A stretch of 64,000 bases of DNA. Source: Megascapheus bottae. Its lineage: Eukaryota > Chordata > Mammalia > Rodentia > Geomyidae. A program made the translations under genes and the position numbers. The stretch spans positions 1,725,501 to 1,789,500 of the forward strand of contig JANJXV010000152.1 in NCBI GenBank assembly GCA_024803745.1, given 5' to 3'. The notes below the pieces were generated by a model, which did not search any database, was not told the origin of the DNA, and worked only from the letters and a program-made list of their open reading frames with translations. Numbering within the stretch: the stretch's first letter is position 1; every line of letters begins with the position of its first letter. This document shows, one piece after another, positions 1-8,626 of this stretch.

Positions 1-557
1 TCATGCCCCAGCCCGTGGAGTCGCAGCTCAGTCATCCTTCCGTTCCCAGACTGACAGAGACCCTCAGCCGGTACCGAGGGACGGTGACCTTCGGTCCCTG
101 GATACAGAGTCCACCTCTGCTGCCTGGTCACTGAGGACCTCTCGAGGGGCCCGGGGACACGCAGATTCCAGGGAGGAAGGACCCGGCTGCAGGCTTGCTC
201 TCGGCGCCCCGGTCTTCATCTCGGGGAAACATTACTGGGAGCTCAGCGTGGACGACTCTTCCTCCTGGGCTTTGGGGGTGTGCAGGAATTTTGTAGGATT
301 CCCTCCAAATGCATCCCAGGACCTTTTCCTCCTCTCCTCTGCCAGGGAGCAGTCCTGGCGCTCTCTGTACTACCTCACCACTGCTTCCTCTCTACCTAGA
401 GAAGCCTGTGGGTCGGGTGGGGGTCTTTCTGGACCTAGACAATGGGACCGTGGGTTTTGTCAACGTGGCTAAGAGTTCCCTTCTCTGGAGATACCCCAGC
501 GGCTCCTTCCACCCTCCAGTCAGGCCTTTCATTTGCAGCGCCGACCCATTCCCCTAG
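1..557 (+). pseudogene. TRIM copy A, 3' coding part (coiled-coil end and SPRY), frameshifted
   Basis: This is the distal coding part of a TRIM gene that begins before the window. It aligns base by base with 8067-8626 of intact copy C. It opens in the linker before the SPRY domain and runs through the conserved SPRY phrases ([36 protein letters not shown]) to a stop at 555-557. Two small losses relative to copy C break it. One base is missing near 132, which places TGA at 132-134 in the coding frame. Two bases are missing near 343, and together the losses restore the frame further on. Because the upstream RING, B-box and coiled coil lie outside the window, I cannot tell whether they are intact. 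I call it a pseudogene because the PRY half of the SPRY domain cannot be translated as in copy C. Confidence 0.85.
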
Positions 558-1109
558 GCGGAGAGCCTTTCCAGGGAGTCCAGGACCCTGTAGGTGGCAG
601 GAAGGAGGAGCAGTGTGGGCGGCACGCTGTGGGCCACCCGCCACAAGGCCGGGTTTGCCCTCCTGTTTTCATGGCAGGCAAAGGGGGAGCCACCCAGACT
701 GCCTCAGGGGCCATTCCAACACGCAGTGTGTCTCTCTGGCCCCTGTTCCTTGTCTTGTGGCCTGGCTGGTCTCCGGACAGCGTGGCACCCCCTCCCTGCC
801 CAACCCCCTCGCCACCCCGCCCGGCCCCCTACACTGCTCCTTGGGTGCTGAATTGGGTTCGGTAGTCCCAACCCACCTCGGCCTGGGAGAAGACCATAAG
901 GCTCAGCTGGCCTTATGGTCATGGAGGTTTTCCGCCACCAAGGGCATGGAGGCAAATTCCTCGGGCTCCAGCTCTTATCCCCTCCCCAACCACGTCTCCT
1001 CCAGCTTCCACCACATCCGACAACTCCCGCTCCTCGCCCTCCCCCACAGGCCAAATAATAATGTTCATTACAAACACGTTGTTTATTCAGCATAAAGGTT
1101 GCCTCGGGT
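558..1109 (+). other. 3' UTR and downstream flank of TRIM copy A
   Basis: Non-coding sequence after the copy A stop. It is nearly the same as 8627-9050 behind copy C, and its last two thirds match 9617-9990. It contains no convincing AATAAA; an AATAAT run near 1056 is the nearest candidate for a polyadenylation signal. Confidence 0.75.
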
Positions 1110-1262
1110 TAGCCCATGGGTGTTTGAGAGGTTTCAGGAAGAGTTGAGAGTTGTGAGAGGAGAGAGAGTGTTGAGAAGATTGAGTGAGGTGAAAGGGCTG
1201 AGATGGTTGGGAGATTTAAGAGAGAGTGGAGAGGGTCGAGAGGCTTGAGATGGTTGATGTTG
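1110..1262 (+). repeat. GA-rich degenerate minisatellite (short block)
   Basis: Purine-rich strand built from loose copies of a roughly 9-10 base motif related to GGTTGAGAG. The same block follows the related 3' flank at 10013-10079, so it belongs to the TRIM 3' flank. It stops shortly before the breakpoint at 1340. Confidence 0.7.
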
Positions 1263-1340
1263 GGGTCCTTCTCCGAAGTCTCGGCGGGCGGTGGGGGGGG
1301 GGGAAATGGCGGTGGTGTCCACGAATCATCCCGGGACACA

Positions 1341-1694
1341 GACTCTGGAGACCGGAGTCTCGGTGCAGATGTAACTTTAGTTTAGAAAAGGTGCTCACGT
1401 GCCCAATCCAGATTGAGCGGTGGCCACCACATCCTACCAGCAGCAGGTGTTTGGTCTTTACTGAATGTGACTGCCAGTCCACCATATCCTTAGACACGTC
1501 CCACTTGCGGGGAGTTTTTGGAGCTCCTGCTCCAGGTGGGGAGAGCCCCTGAACGCTCTAGCTCCGGATTGCTTACATCACTGGTTGTGCCGGGGTGGGG
1601 GTGGGGTGGGGTGGTGTGTGTGCCGAAGGCACAGTATCACGGGGCCGCAGGTAGCAGCCTAGGCCTGCCTGTTTTCCACTAGCTAGGAAGCCCC
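1341..1694 (+). other. Unit leader sequence, no gene recognised
   Basis: This is repeated at 4709-5062. I recognise no coding similarity or SINE in it. It supplies the last ten codons and the stop that now end the copy B reading frame at 4742. A G-rich run of GGGTGGGGT type lies near 1595-1615. Confidence 0.5.
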
Positions 1695-2575
1695 ACAGGT
1701 TGAAAGAGTTGGGAGGGAGTTCACAGGGTTAACAGACTTGAGTGAACTGAGTGAGTTGATTGAGGTGAGAAGATGGGGGGATTTGAGTGAGTGCAGGGGG
1801 TTAGGACACAGAGTTGAGCGAGATGAGGAGGGTAGAGGGCTGAGAGGATTGGGAGTGTTAAGAGCAATGGGAGTGTTAGGAGAAGGTTCAGAGATTTGAG
1901 AGGGTGGAGGGGACTGAAAGGTGGAAGCGGGTCGGTGGGGTAGAGAGGGTTGAGAGATTTGAGAGGATTGGAGAGTTGACAACATTGGAGAATGGGGAGA
2001 CTTGAGAGAATGAGAGGGTTGATATGGATGAGAGCGTTGGGAGGACTCGGTGTGAGGTGTGAGAGTTGAGAGTACTGAGTGGGTAGGGATGGTTGATTGA
2101 GAGGCTTGAGGGTTTTGGGAGGGCTAAGGGTTTTAGAAGACGTTCGGGTGAGATTTTGGAAAGGGTTGAGAGTCTCCAGTGGTTGAGCGAGTCAGTGGAG
2201 AGTGAACAGTGTTAAGCGATCTGAGTGGGTTGAGTGTGTTGAGATTTGAGATTGTTGAGGGGTCATGGAGAGAGTTTAGGAAAAGTTAGGAAAGGGTTGG
2301 GAGGGTCGAGAGATTTTAGACTGTCAGGAGTTAAGAGGGTTCAGATTGTTGAGAGCCTTGGGAGTGTTGTGAGGGTTGTGGGGGTTGGGAGACTTAGGGG
2401 AGGGTTAGGAGCGGGTTAGGAGGGATGACAGAATCCAGGGTGTTCAGAGAGTTGGGAGGGTTGAGAGGGTTGAGGATGAAATGAGCTGAGAGAGGTGAGA
2501 GGATTGAGGAAGTGGAAGGGGTTGACCCCTTTAGGACAGAAATGAGAGTTGTGTGGCTGAGAGGGATGGAGATTT
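1695..2575 (+). repeat. GA-rich degenerate minisatellite, unit 1
   Basis: Nearly 900 bases of purine-rich + strand made of degenerate TTGAGAGG/GGTTGAGAG motifs with no fixed period visible by eye. The complementary strand is pyrimidine-rich, so open minus-strand frames here (for example 1683-1985) read as Ser/Pro/Thr/Leu low-complexity peptide and are not gene evidence. Confidence 0.85.
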
Positions 2576-2579
2576 GAGA

Positions 2580-2869
2580 GGCCTGAAGAATTCAGTAGGA
2601 TTCCCTGCCAAGGCATCGCAGGAGCTTTCCCTCCTCTCCTTGGTGCCAGGGGCCACTCCTGGCCGCTTTCTCTACTACAGCGCCAGATACTGGTCTCTAC
2701 CTAGAGAAGCCTCTGGGTCTGGTGCGGGCCTTTCTGGATCTGGACAACTGAACCGCGGGTTTGGCCAGTGTGCCTAAGAATTCCCCTCTCTGGAGACACC
2801 CCACTGGCTCCTTCCACTCTCCTTTCAGGCCTTTCATTTCTAGCGGGGACCCATTCCCCTAAGGGAAGC
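2580..2869 (+). pseudogene. SPRY-domain relic of an older TRIM copy, unit 1
   Basis: It aligns with the distal SPRY coding part of copy C (about 8361-8626). Shared stretches encode GFP, SQELFLLS, YLEKP-like, VGVFLD-like and RPFI-like segments in shifted frames, and the relic ends at a TAA in place of the copy C stop. It is much more diverged than copies A to C are from one another and has several indels. It lies directly after the GA-rich block, with no RING, B-box or coiled coil before it. It is best read as the tail of an earlier head-to-tail TRIM copy. Confidence 0.75.
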
Positions 2870-3640
2870 AAGAGCCTTTCCAGGGCCTTCCAGACAGCAA
2901 GAAGTTGGACCGGTCTGGGCGGTACCCTTTGGATCACCACCAGCTCCAAGGCCGGGTCTGCCAGGCTGTGTTTGCGATGGTCGAAGCGGAGGGCCACCCC
3001 ACCTCGACTCAGGGTCCATTCCCACCATGCCATGTGTCTCCGTAAACCCTGTCCCTTGCCTGTGTATCCTGGCTGGTTCTAGACACCATGGTGTCCACCC
3101 CATTGTACCTACACCACTTTACTGCTCCATGAGGGTTGCATTGTTTTTGGGTGTCAGAACCCACCTCGGGGCTTGGTGCAGCCCCGAAGACACAGCAGAC
3201 CCCTGAGTGGAGGTTTCCTGGCCCCCAGGTTCTGGGGGCAACCTGCGCGGACTCCAGCTGTACTACCCTCCCCTGCCTGCTCTCCTGCCTGCTCTCCTCC
3301 TGCTCCCTCCCCATCGGCCAGTCCCCATCCCTCCCACCCCCGACCTCAGAAGCAAAACCACATTCTGTTTTTGAACACGGTAGTGTCCGTGGGCAAGACT
3401 CTTGGCCTGGGATCCATCCCTCCGGGACCTCCTCCCCTGCCCCGCTTCCCTCCCCTTCCCTCCCCTCGCCTCAGCACTCCACCGGGGGTCTCTGTGATCC
3501 CCCTGTCCCTTCCCCAAGTCAGAGAAACTTCCCATACTCGAGTGGTTGTTGGACAGCATGTGTATACGCAGAAGGAATCCCTGTGGAACGCGAAGAGGAA
3601 CACCCCAGTCGTGTTTGGAGGACCTAGTTAGAAGCCAGTG
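2870..3640 (+). other. Relic TRIM 3' UTR and proximal promoter flank, unit 1
   Basis: It starts with sequence alignable to the copy C 3' UTR (matching AGAGCCTTTCCAGGG and AAGGCCGGGT words). It then continues through C-rich sequence to the promoter. Several open frames of 80-160 codons are present in both units, but they overlap each other on both strands and reflect GC content. Confidence 0.55.
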
Positions 3641-3697
3641 GCAGAAAGCCTAAGCAAAGGAGTGGTGGCCAGGTGGTGCCTGGCTGGTGTGGTTGAT

Positions 3698-3777
3698 ATG
3701 CAGATGAGATCGCCTGAGGCACCACCCCTGGGAGCGCACATCCCCCTCTCTGGCCACAGCACCTCAGCCTATAAAAG
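3698..3777 (+). promoter_or_regulatory. Promoter of TRIM copy B: degraded octamer plus TATA box
   Basis: TATAAAAG lies at 3770-3777, 135 bases upstream of the reading-frame start at 3912. ATGCAGAT at 3698-3705 occupies the place where the copy C promoter has a perfect octamer, differing by one base. A start of transcription near 3800 is expected from TATA spacing. Confidence 0.6.
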
Positions 3778-3911
3778 GGCTGGAAGCCTGGGGAGGTTGT
3801 CTTTGGAGCAGACCCTGCTGCAGCCAGAACCAGCCAGCCTCCTGGTACCGAGGATCAAGGCAGCGGCGGCGGCGGGAGAACCTGCTCTTTAGAATTGCGC
3901 TCTTGGGAAAG

Positions 3912-4742
3912 ATGGAATCGGTCCTTGCTCGAGCCTTCCAGGAAGAGGTGAGATGCCTCATCTGCATGGACACGTTGATGGACCCGGTCACCATCAAGTG
4001 TGGGCACACTTTCTGACGCCCCTGTCTCCGCCTTGCCTGGGAAGAAGCCACGACTCCGGCAAGGTGCCCTGCGTGCAGGGAGCCCTCCCAGCAAGGAGAA
4101 GTGCGAAGCAATGTGGTTTTGAGCAGGGTGGTCTCCGCCGTGCGAAAAGCCAGCCTCTGGAGATTCCTGAGCTCGCAGGAGCACCAGTGTGGAACCCACC
4201 GGGTGACCAAGCACATGTTCTGTGAGGAGGACAAGAACCTGCTGTGTGAGCACTGCTCCCAGGCTCGGGAGCACAGGGGTCACACACACCCACCAGTGGA
4301 GAGGGCGGCTGAGGAGAAACGGGAGGTGATCTTACAGCACATGGAAACTTTGTGGGAGAAGAAAGAAGAAAACCAGAGAAACCTAGAGGAGGGCAGGGAA
4401 ATCGTGGACCAGTGGATTTGGTTTGTGAGCAGACACGGAGAGATGACGGCGGAATTGTACGTGGCGGCGCTCCACCCCATTCTCCAGGGGGAAGGCGAAG
4501 GACCACTTGTAGAAAGCTTTCTCAACCAAGGAAGGAGGGGTTTAGAGCAACTGTGGACAGTGGAGCGGCACTTTCTCCAGAAGCAGGCTCACCTGAGGCA
4601 GGTGTACCAGGACTTGATGACAGCCTACCAAAAGGCAGATGTGGAACTCCTCCAGCAGTTGGAAGATGCTCTGGAAAGCTGTAAGTGCGCCTTGCGTTTC
4701 ATGCCCCAGACTCTGGAGACCGGAGTCTCGGTGCAGATGTAA
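3912..4742 (+). pseudogene. TRIM copy B: RING nonsense mutation and missing SPRY domain
   Basis: The frame opens at ATG 3912 in a good Kozak context (A at -3, G at +4) and matches copy C. Codon 35, a zinc-binding cysteine of the RING finger in copy C, is TGA at 4014-4016. The frame stays open after it through the B-box 2 and coiled coil. At 4709 the sequence jumps to the unit 2 leader, so the SPRY domain is replaced by ten unrelated residues and a TAA at 4740-4742. A protein restarted at an internal methionine (ATG near 4215) would carry part of the B-box and the coiled coil only. Both lesions are clear in the sequence; whether any product is made is unknown. Confidence 0.88.
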
Positions 4743-5062
4743 CTTTAGTTTAGAAAACGTGCTCACGTGCCCAATCCAGATTGAGCGGTGGCCACCACAT
4801 CCTACCAGCAGCAGGTGTTTGCTCTCTACTGAATGTGACTGCCAGTCCTCCATGTCCTTAGACAAGTCCCACTTGCGGCGAGTTTTTGGAGCTCCTGCTC
4901 CAGGCGGGGAGAGTCTCTGAGCGCTCTAGGTCCGGACTGCTTACATCACCGGTTGTGCCGGGGTGGAGGGTGGGGTGCGGTGGTGTATGTGCCGAAGGCA
5001 CATTATCACGGGGCCTCAAGTAGCAGCCTAGGCCTGCCTGTTTTCCACTAGCTAGGAAGCCC

Positions 5063-5943
5063 CACAGGTTGAAAGAGTTGGGAGGGCGTTCACAGGGTTA
5101 ACAGACTTGAGTGAACTGAGTGAGTTGATTGAGGTGAGAAGATGGGGGGATTTGAGTGAGTACAGGGGGTTAGGACACAGAGTTGAGCGAGATGAGGAGG
5201 GTAGAGGGCTGAGAGGATTGGGAGTGTTAAGAGCAATGGGAGTGTTAGGAGAAGGTTCAGAGATTTGAGAGGGTGGAGGGGACTGAAAGGTGGAAGCGGG
5301 TCGGTGGGGTAGAGAGGGTTGAGAGATTTGAGAGGATTGGAGAGTTGAGAACATTGGAGAATGGGGAGACTTGAGAGAATGAGAGGGTTGATATGGATGA
5401 GAGGGTGGGGAGGACTCGGTGTGAGGTGTGAGTGTTGAGAGTACTGAGTGGGTAGGGATGGTTGATTGAGAGGCTTGAGGGTTTGGGGAGGGCTAAGGGT
5501 TTTAGAAGATGTTCGGGAGAGATTTTGGAAAGGGTGTAGAGTCTCCAGTGGTTGAGCGAGTCAGTGGAGAGTGAACAGTGTTAAGCGATCTGAGTGGGTT
5601 GAGTGTGTTGAGATTTGAGATTGTTGAGCGGTCATGGAGAGAGTTTAGGAAAAGTTAGGAAAGGGTTGGGAGGGTCGAGAGATTTTAGACTGTCAGGAGT
5701 TAAGAGGGTTCAGATTGTTGAGAGCCTTGGGAGTGTTGTGAGTTTGTGGGGGTTGGGAGACTTAGGGGAGGGTTAAGAGAGGGTCAGGAGGGATGACAGA
5801 ATCCAGGGTGTTCAGAGAGTTGGGAGGGTTGAGAGGGTTGAGGATGAAATGAGCTGAGAGAGGTGAGAGGATTGAGGAAGTGGAAGGGGTTGACCCCTTT
5901 AGGACAGAAATGAGAGTTGTGTGGCTGAGAGGGATGGAGATTT
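5063..5943 (+). repeat. GA-rich degenerate minisatellite, unit 2
   Basis: Duplicate of 1695-2575, with a few one- or two-base indels between the copies (for example around 5404 and 5742). The internal order of variant motifs is otherwise kept. Confidence 0.85.
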
Positions 5944-5947
5944 GAGA

Positions 5948-6237
5948 GGCCTGAAGAATACAGTAGGATTCCCTGCCAAGGCATCCCAGGAGCTTTCCCT
6001 CCTCTCCTCGGTGCCAGGGTCCACTCCAGGCCGATTTCTCTACTACAGTGCCAGTGACTGGTCTCTACCTAGAGAAGCCTCTGGGTCTGGTGCGGGCCTT
6101 TCTGGATCTGGACAACTGAACCGCGGGTTTGGCCAGTGTGCCTAAGAATTCCCCTCTCTGGAGACACCCCACTGGCTCCTTCCACTCTCCTTTCAGGCCT
6201 TTCATTTCTAGCGGGGACCCATTCCCCTAAGGGAAGC
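5948..6237 (+). pseudogene. SPRY-domain relic of an older TRIM copy, unit 2
   Basis: Duplicate of 2580-2869, with the same diverged match to the distal SPRY coding part of copy C and the same TAA-ended frame. A few bases are closer to the copy C sequence than in unit 1 (for example the CATCCCAGG word near 5981). No intact reading frame. Confidence 0.75.
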
Positions 6238-7008
6238 AAGAGCCTTTCCAGGGCCTTCCAGACAGCAGGAAGGTGGACCGGTCTGGGCGGTACCCTTTGG
6301 ATCACCACCAGCTCCAAGGCCGGGTCTGCCAGGCTGTGTTTGCGATGGTCGAAGCGGAGGGCCACCCCACCTCGACTCAGAGTCCATTCCCACCATGCCA
6401 TGTGTCTCCGTGAACCCTGTCCCTTGCCTGTGTCTCCTGGCTGGTTCTAGACACCATGGTGTCCACCCCATTGTACCTACACCACTTTACTGCTCCATGA
6501 GGGTTGCATTGTTTTTGGGTGTCAGAACCCACCTCGGAGCTTGGTGAAGCCCCGAAGACACAGCAGACCCAGGAGTGGAGGTTTCCTGGCCCCAAGGGGC
6601 TGGGGGCAACCTGCGTGGGCTCCAGCTGTACTACCCTCCCCTGCCTGCTCTCCTGCCTGCTCTCCTCCTGCTCCCTCCCCATCGGCCAGTCCCCATCCCT
6701 CCTACCCCCGACCTCAGAAGCAAAACCACTTTCTGTTTTTGAACATGGTGGTGTCCATGGGCGAGACTCTTGGCCTGGGATCCATCCCCCCGGGGCCTCC
6801 TCCCCTGTCCCGCTTCCCTCCCCTCCCCTCCCCTCCCCTCCACACTCCACCGGGGGTCTCTGTGATCCCCCTGTCCCTTCCCCAACTCAGAGAAACTTCC
6901 CATACTCGAGTGGTTGTTGGACAGCATGTGTATACGCAGAAGGAATCCCTGTGGAACGCGAAGAGGAGCACCCCAGTCGTGTTTGGAGGACCTAGTTAGA
7001 AGCCAGTG
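6238..7008 (+). other. Relic TRIM 3' UTR and proximal promoter flank, unit 2
   Basis: Duplicate of 2870-3640. It ends in the sequence that carries the copy C promoter, so the promoter sits in the old 3' flank of the preceding TRIM relic. Confidence 0.55.
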
Positions 7009-7065
7009 CCAGAAAGCCTAAGCAAAGGAGTGGTGGCCAGGTGGTGCCTGGGAGGTGTGGTTGAT

Positions 7066-7073
7066 ATGCAAAT
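7066..7073 (+). promoter_or_regulatory. Octamer (POU/Oct-type) site upstream of TRIM copy C
   Basis: A perfect ATGCAAAT, 65 bases upstream of the TATA box. This spacing resembles known octamer-plus-TATA promoters. Binding by Oct1, Oct4 or another POU factor is inference. Confidence 0.5.
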
Positions 7074-7137
7074 GAGATCGCCTGAGGCACCACCCCTGGG
7101 AGCGCACATCCCCCTCTCTGGCCACAGCACCTCAGCC

Positions 7138-7145
7138 TATAAAAG
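7138..7145 (+). promoter_or_regulatory. TATA box of TRIM copy C
   Basis: TATAAAAG in a GC-rich setting. The expected transcription start is near 7168, giving an unspliced 5' UTR of about 110 bases that includes a GGCGGCGGC run before the start codon at 7280. Confidence 0.7.
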
Positions 7146-7279
7146 GGCTGGAAGCCCGGGGAGGTTGTCGTTGGAGCAGACCCTGCTGCAGCCAGAACCA
7201 GCCAGCCTCCTGGTACCGAGGATCAAGGCAGCGGCGGCGGCGGGAGAACCTGCTCTTTAGAATTGCGCTCTTGGGAAAG

Positions 7280-8626
7280 ATGGAATCGGTCCTTGCTCAA
7301 GCCTTCCAGGAAGAGGTGAGATGCCTCATCTGCATGGACACGTTGATGGACCAGGTCACCATTAAGTGTGGTCACACTTTCTGTCGCCCCTGTCTCCGCC
7401 TTGCCTGGGAAGAAGCCACGACTCCGGCAAGGTGCCCTGCGTGCAGGGAGCCCTCCCAGCAAGGAGAAGTGCGAAGCAATGTGGTTTTGAGCAGGCCGTT
7501 CTCCACTGTGCGAAAAGCCAGCCTCCGGCGATTCCTGAGCTCGCAGGAGCACCAGTGTGGGACCCACCCGGTGAGCAAGCACATGTTCTGTGAGGAGGAC
7601 AAGAACCTGCTGTGTGAGCACTGCTCCCACGCTCGGGAGCACAGGGGTCACACACACCCACCAGTGGAGAGGGCGGCTGAGGAGAAACGGGAGGTGATCT
7701 TACAGCACATGGAAACTTTGTGGGAGAAGAAAGAAGAAAACCAGAGAAACCTAGAGGAGGGCAGGGAAATCGTGGACCGGTGGATTTGGTTTGTGAGCAG
7801 ACACGGAGAGATGACGGCGGAATTGTTCGTGGCGGCGCCCCACCCCAGTCTCCAGGGGGAAGGCGAAGGACCACTTGTAGAAAGCTTTCTCAACCAAGGA
7901 AGGAGGGGTTTAGAGCAACTGTGGACAGTGGAGCGGCACTTTCTCCAGAAGCAGGCTCACCTGAGGCAGGTGTACCAGGACTTGATGACAGCCTACCAAA
8001 AGGCAGATGTGGAACTCCTCCAGCAGTTGGAAGATGCTCTGGAAAGCTGTAAGTGTGTCTTGCGTTTCATGTCCCAGCCCGTGGAGCCCCAGCTCAGTCA
8101 TCCTTCCATTCCCGGACTGACAGAGACCCTCAGCCGGTACCGAGGGACGGTGACCTTCGGTCCCTGGATACAGAGTCCACCTCTGCTGCCTGGTCACGGG
8201 AGGACCTCTCGAGGGGCCCGGGGACACGCAGATTCCAGGGAGGAAGGACCCGGCTGCAGGCTTGCTCTCGGCGCCCCGGTCTTCATCTCGCGGAAACATT
8301 ACTGGGAGCTCAGCGTGGACGACTCTTCCTCCTGGGCTTTGGGGGTGTGCAGGAATTTTGTAGGATTCCCTCCAAATGCATCCCAGGACCTTTTCCTCCT
8401 CTCCTCTGTTCCAGGGAGCAGTCCTGGCGCTCTCTGTACTACCTCACCACTGCTTCCTCTCTACCTAGAGAAGCCTGTGGGTCGGGTGGGGGTCTTTCTG
8501 GACCTAGACAATGGGACCGTCAGTTTTGTCAACGTGGCTAAGAGTTCCCTTCTCTGGAGATACCCCAGCGGCTCCTTCCTCCCTCCAGTCAGGCCTTTCA
8601 TTTGCAGCGCCGACCCATTCCCCTAG
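7280..8626 (+). CDS. Intact single-exon TRIM43/TRIM64-like E3 ubiquitin ligase, copy C (448 aa)
   Basis: A complete 448-codon frame without introns. I chose ATG 7280 because it has A at -3 and G at +4 and lies 135 bases after the TATA box start; the frame extends three codons upstream without another ATG. The RING finger has all eight zinc ligands (C15, C18, C30, H32, C35, C38, C52, C55). The B-box 2 has C93, H96, C104, D107, C112, C115, H121 and H124. A coiled coil spans about 131-255 and the B30.2/SPRY domain about 275-448, ending in the family phrases [21 protein letters not shown] and VRPFICS. Length and order match the TRIM43/48/49/51/64/77 subfamily (about 450 aa). RING TRIMs transfer ubiquitin to targets bound by SPRY. 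Known relatives are multi-exon and often restricted to embryo or germ line, so an intronless gene suggests a retrogene. The PRY part (about 300-325) is atypical. Function is inferred only. Confidence 0.88.
   Translation: MESVLAQAFQEEVRCLICMDTLMDQVTIKCGHTFCRPCLRLAWEEATTPARCPACREPSQQGEVRSNVVLSRPFSTVRKASLRRFLSSQEHQCGTHPVSKHMFCEEDKNLLCEHCSHAREHRGHTHPPVERAAEEKREVILQHMETLWEKKEENQRNLEEGREIVDRWIWFVSRHGEMTAELFVAAPHPSLQGEGEGPLVESFLNQGRRGLEQLWTVERHFLQKQAHLRQVYQDLMTAYQKADVELLQQLEDALESCKCVLRFMSQPVEPQLSHPSIPGLTETLSRYRGTVTFGPWIQSPPLLPGHGRTSRGARGHADSREEGPGCRLALGAPVFISRKHYWELSVDDSSSWALGVCRNFVGFPPNASQDLFLLSSVPGSSPGALCTTSPLLPLYLEKPVGRVGVFLDLDNGTVSFVNVAKSSLLWRYPSGSFLPPVRPFICSADPFP

Larger units (their letters stand above)
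1341..4708 (+). repeat. Tandem duplication, unit 1 (3368 bp)
   Basis: Every landmark recurs 3368 bases later: unit start 1341/4709, octamer-like site 3698/7066, TATA box 3770/7138 and RING start codon 3912/7280. By eye the two units differ only by scattered substitutions and a few one- or two-base indels. The unit contains, in order, a 350-bp leader, a GA-rich minisatellite, a SPRY/3'UTR relic, a promoter and TRIM coding sequence to codon 266. The near identity points to a recent head-to-tail duplication. Confidence 0.92.
4709..8076 (+). repeat. Tandem duplication, unit 2 (3368 bp)
   Basis: Second copy of the unit starting at 1341. Its left edge cuts into TRIM copy B between codons 266 and 267. 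Its right end runs into the complete SPRY coding part of copy C, which matches the start of the window. A short shared word, CAGACTCTGG, spans the 1340/1341 and 4708/4709 junctions, so the exact crossover base cannot be fixed. Confidence 0.92.

Noticed and set aside
442..1095. 217-codon + frame over the end of TRIM copy A and its 3' UTR (also 8511-9119)
   Set aside because: It overlaps the SPRY coding frame in another phase and runs into the 3' UTR; high GC explains its length.
1683..1985. Minus-strand 100-codon frame in the GA-rich tract, conserved at 5052-5354
   Set aside because: The Ser/Pro/Thr/Leu composition follows from a pyrimidine-rich strand, and conservation follows from the recent duplication.
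1695..2575. Possible interstitial telomeric repeat (GGGTTAGG-like words)
   Set aside because: The dominant motif is GGTTGAGAG with GA spacing; true TTAGGG arrays are absent.
8042..8062. GTAAGTG inside TRIM copy C as a splice donor
   Set aside because: It resembles a donor, but the frame continues through it with conserved residues and no matching acceptor restores the SPRY better than the unspliced read.
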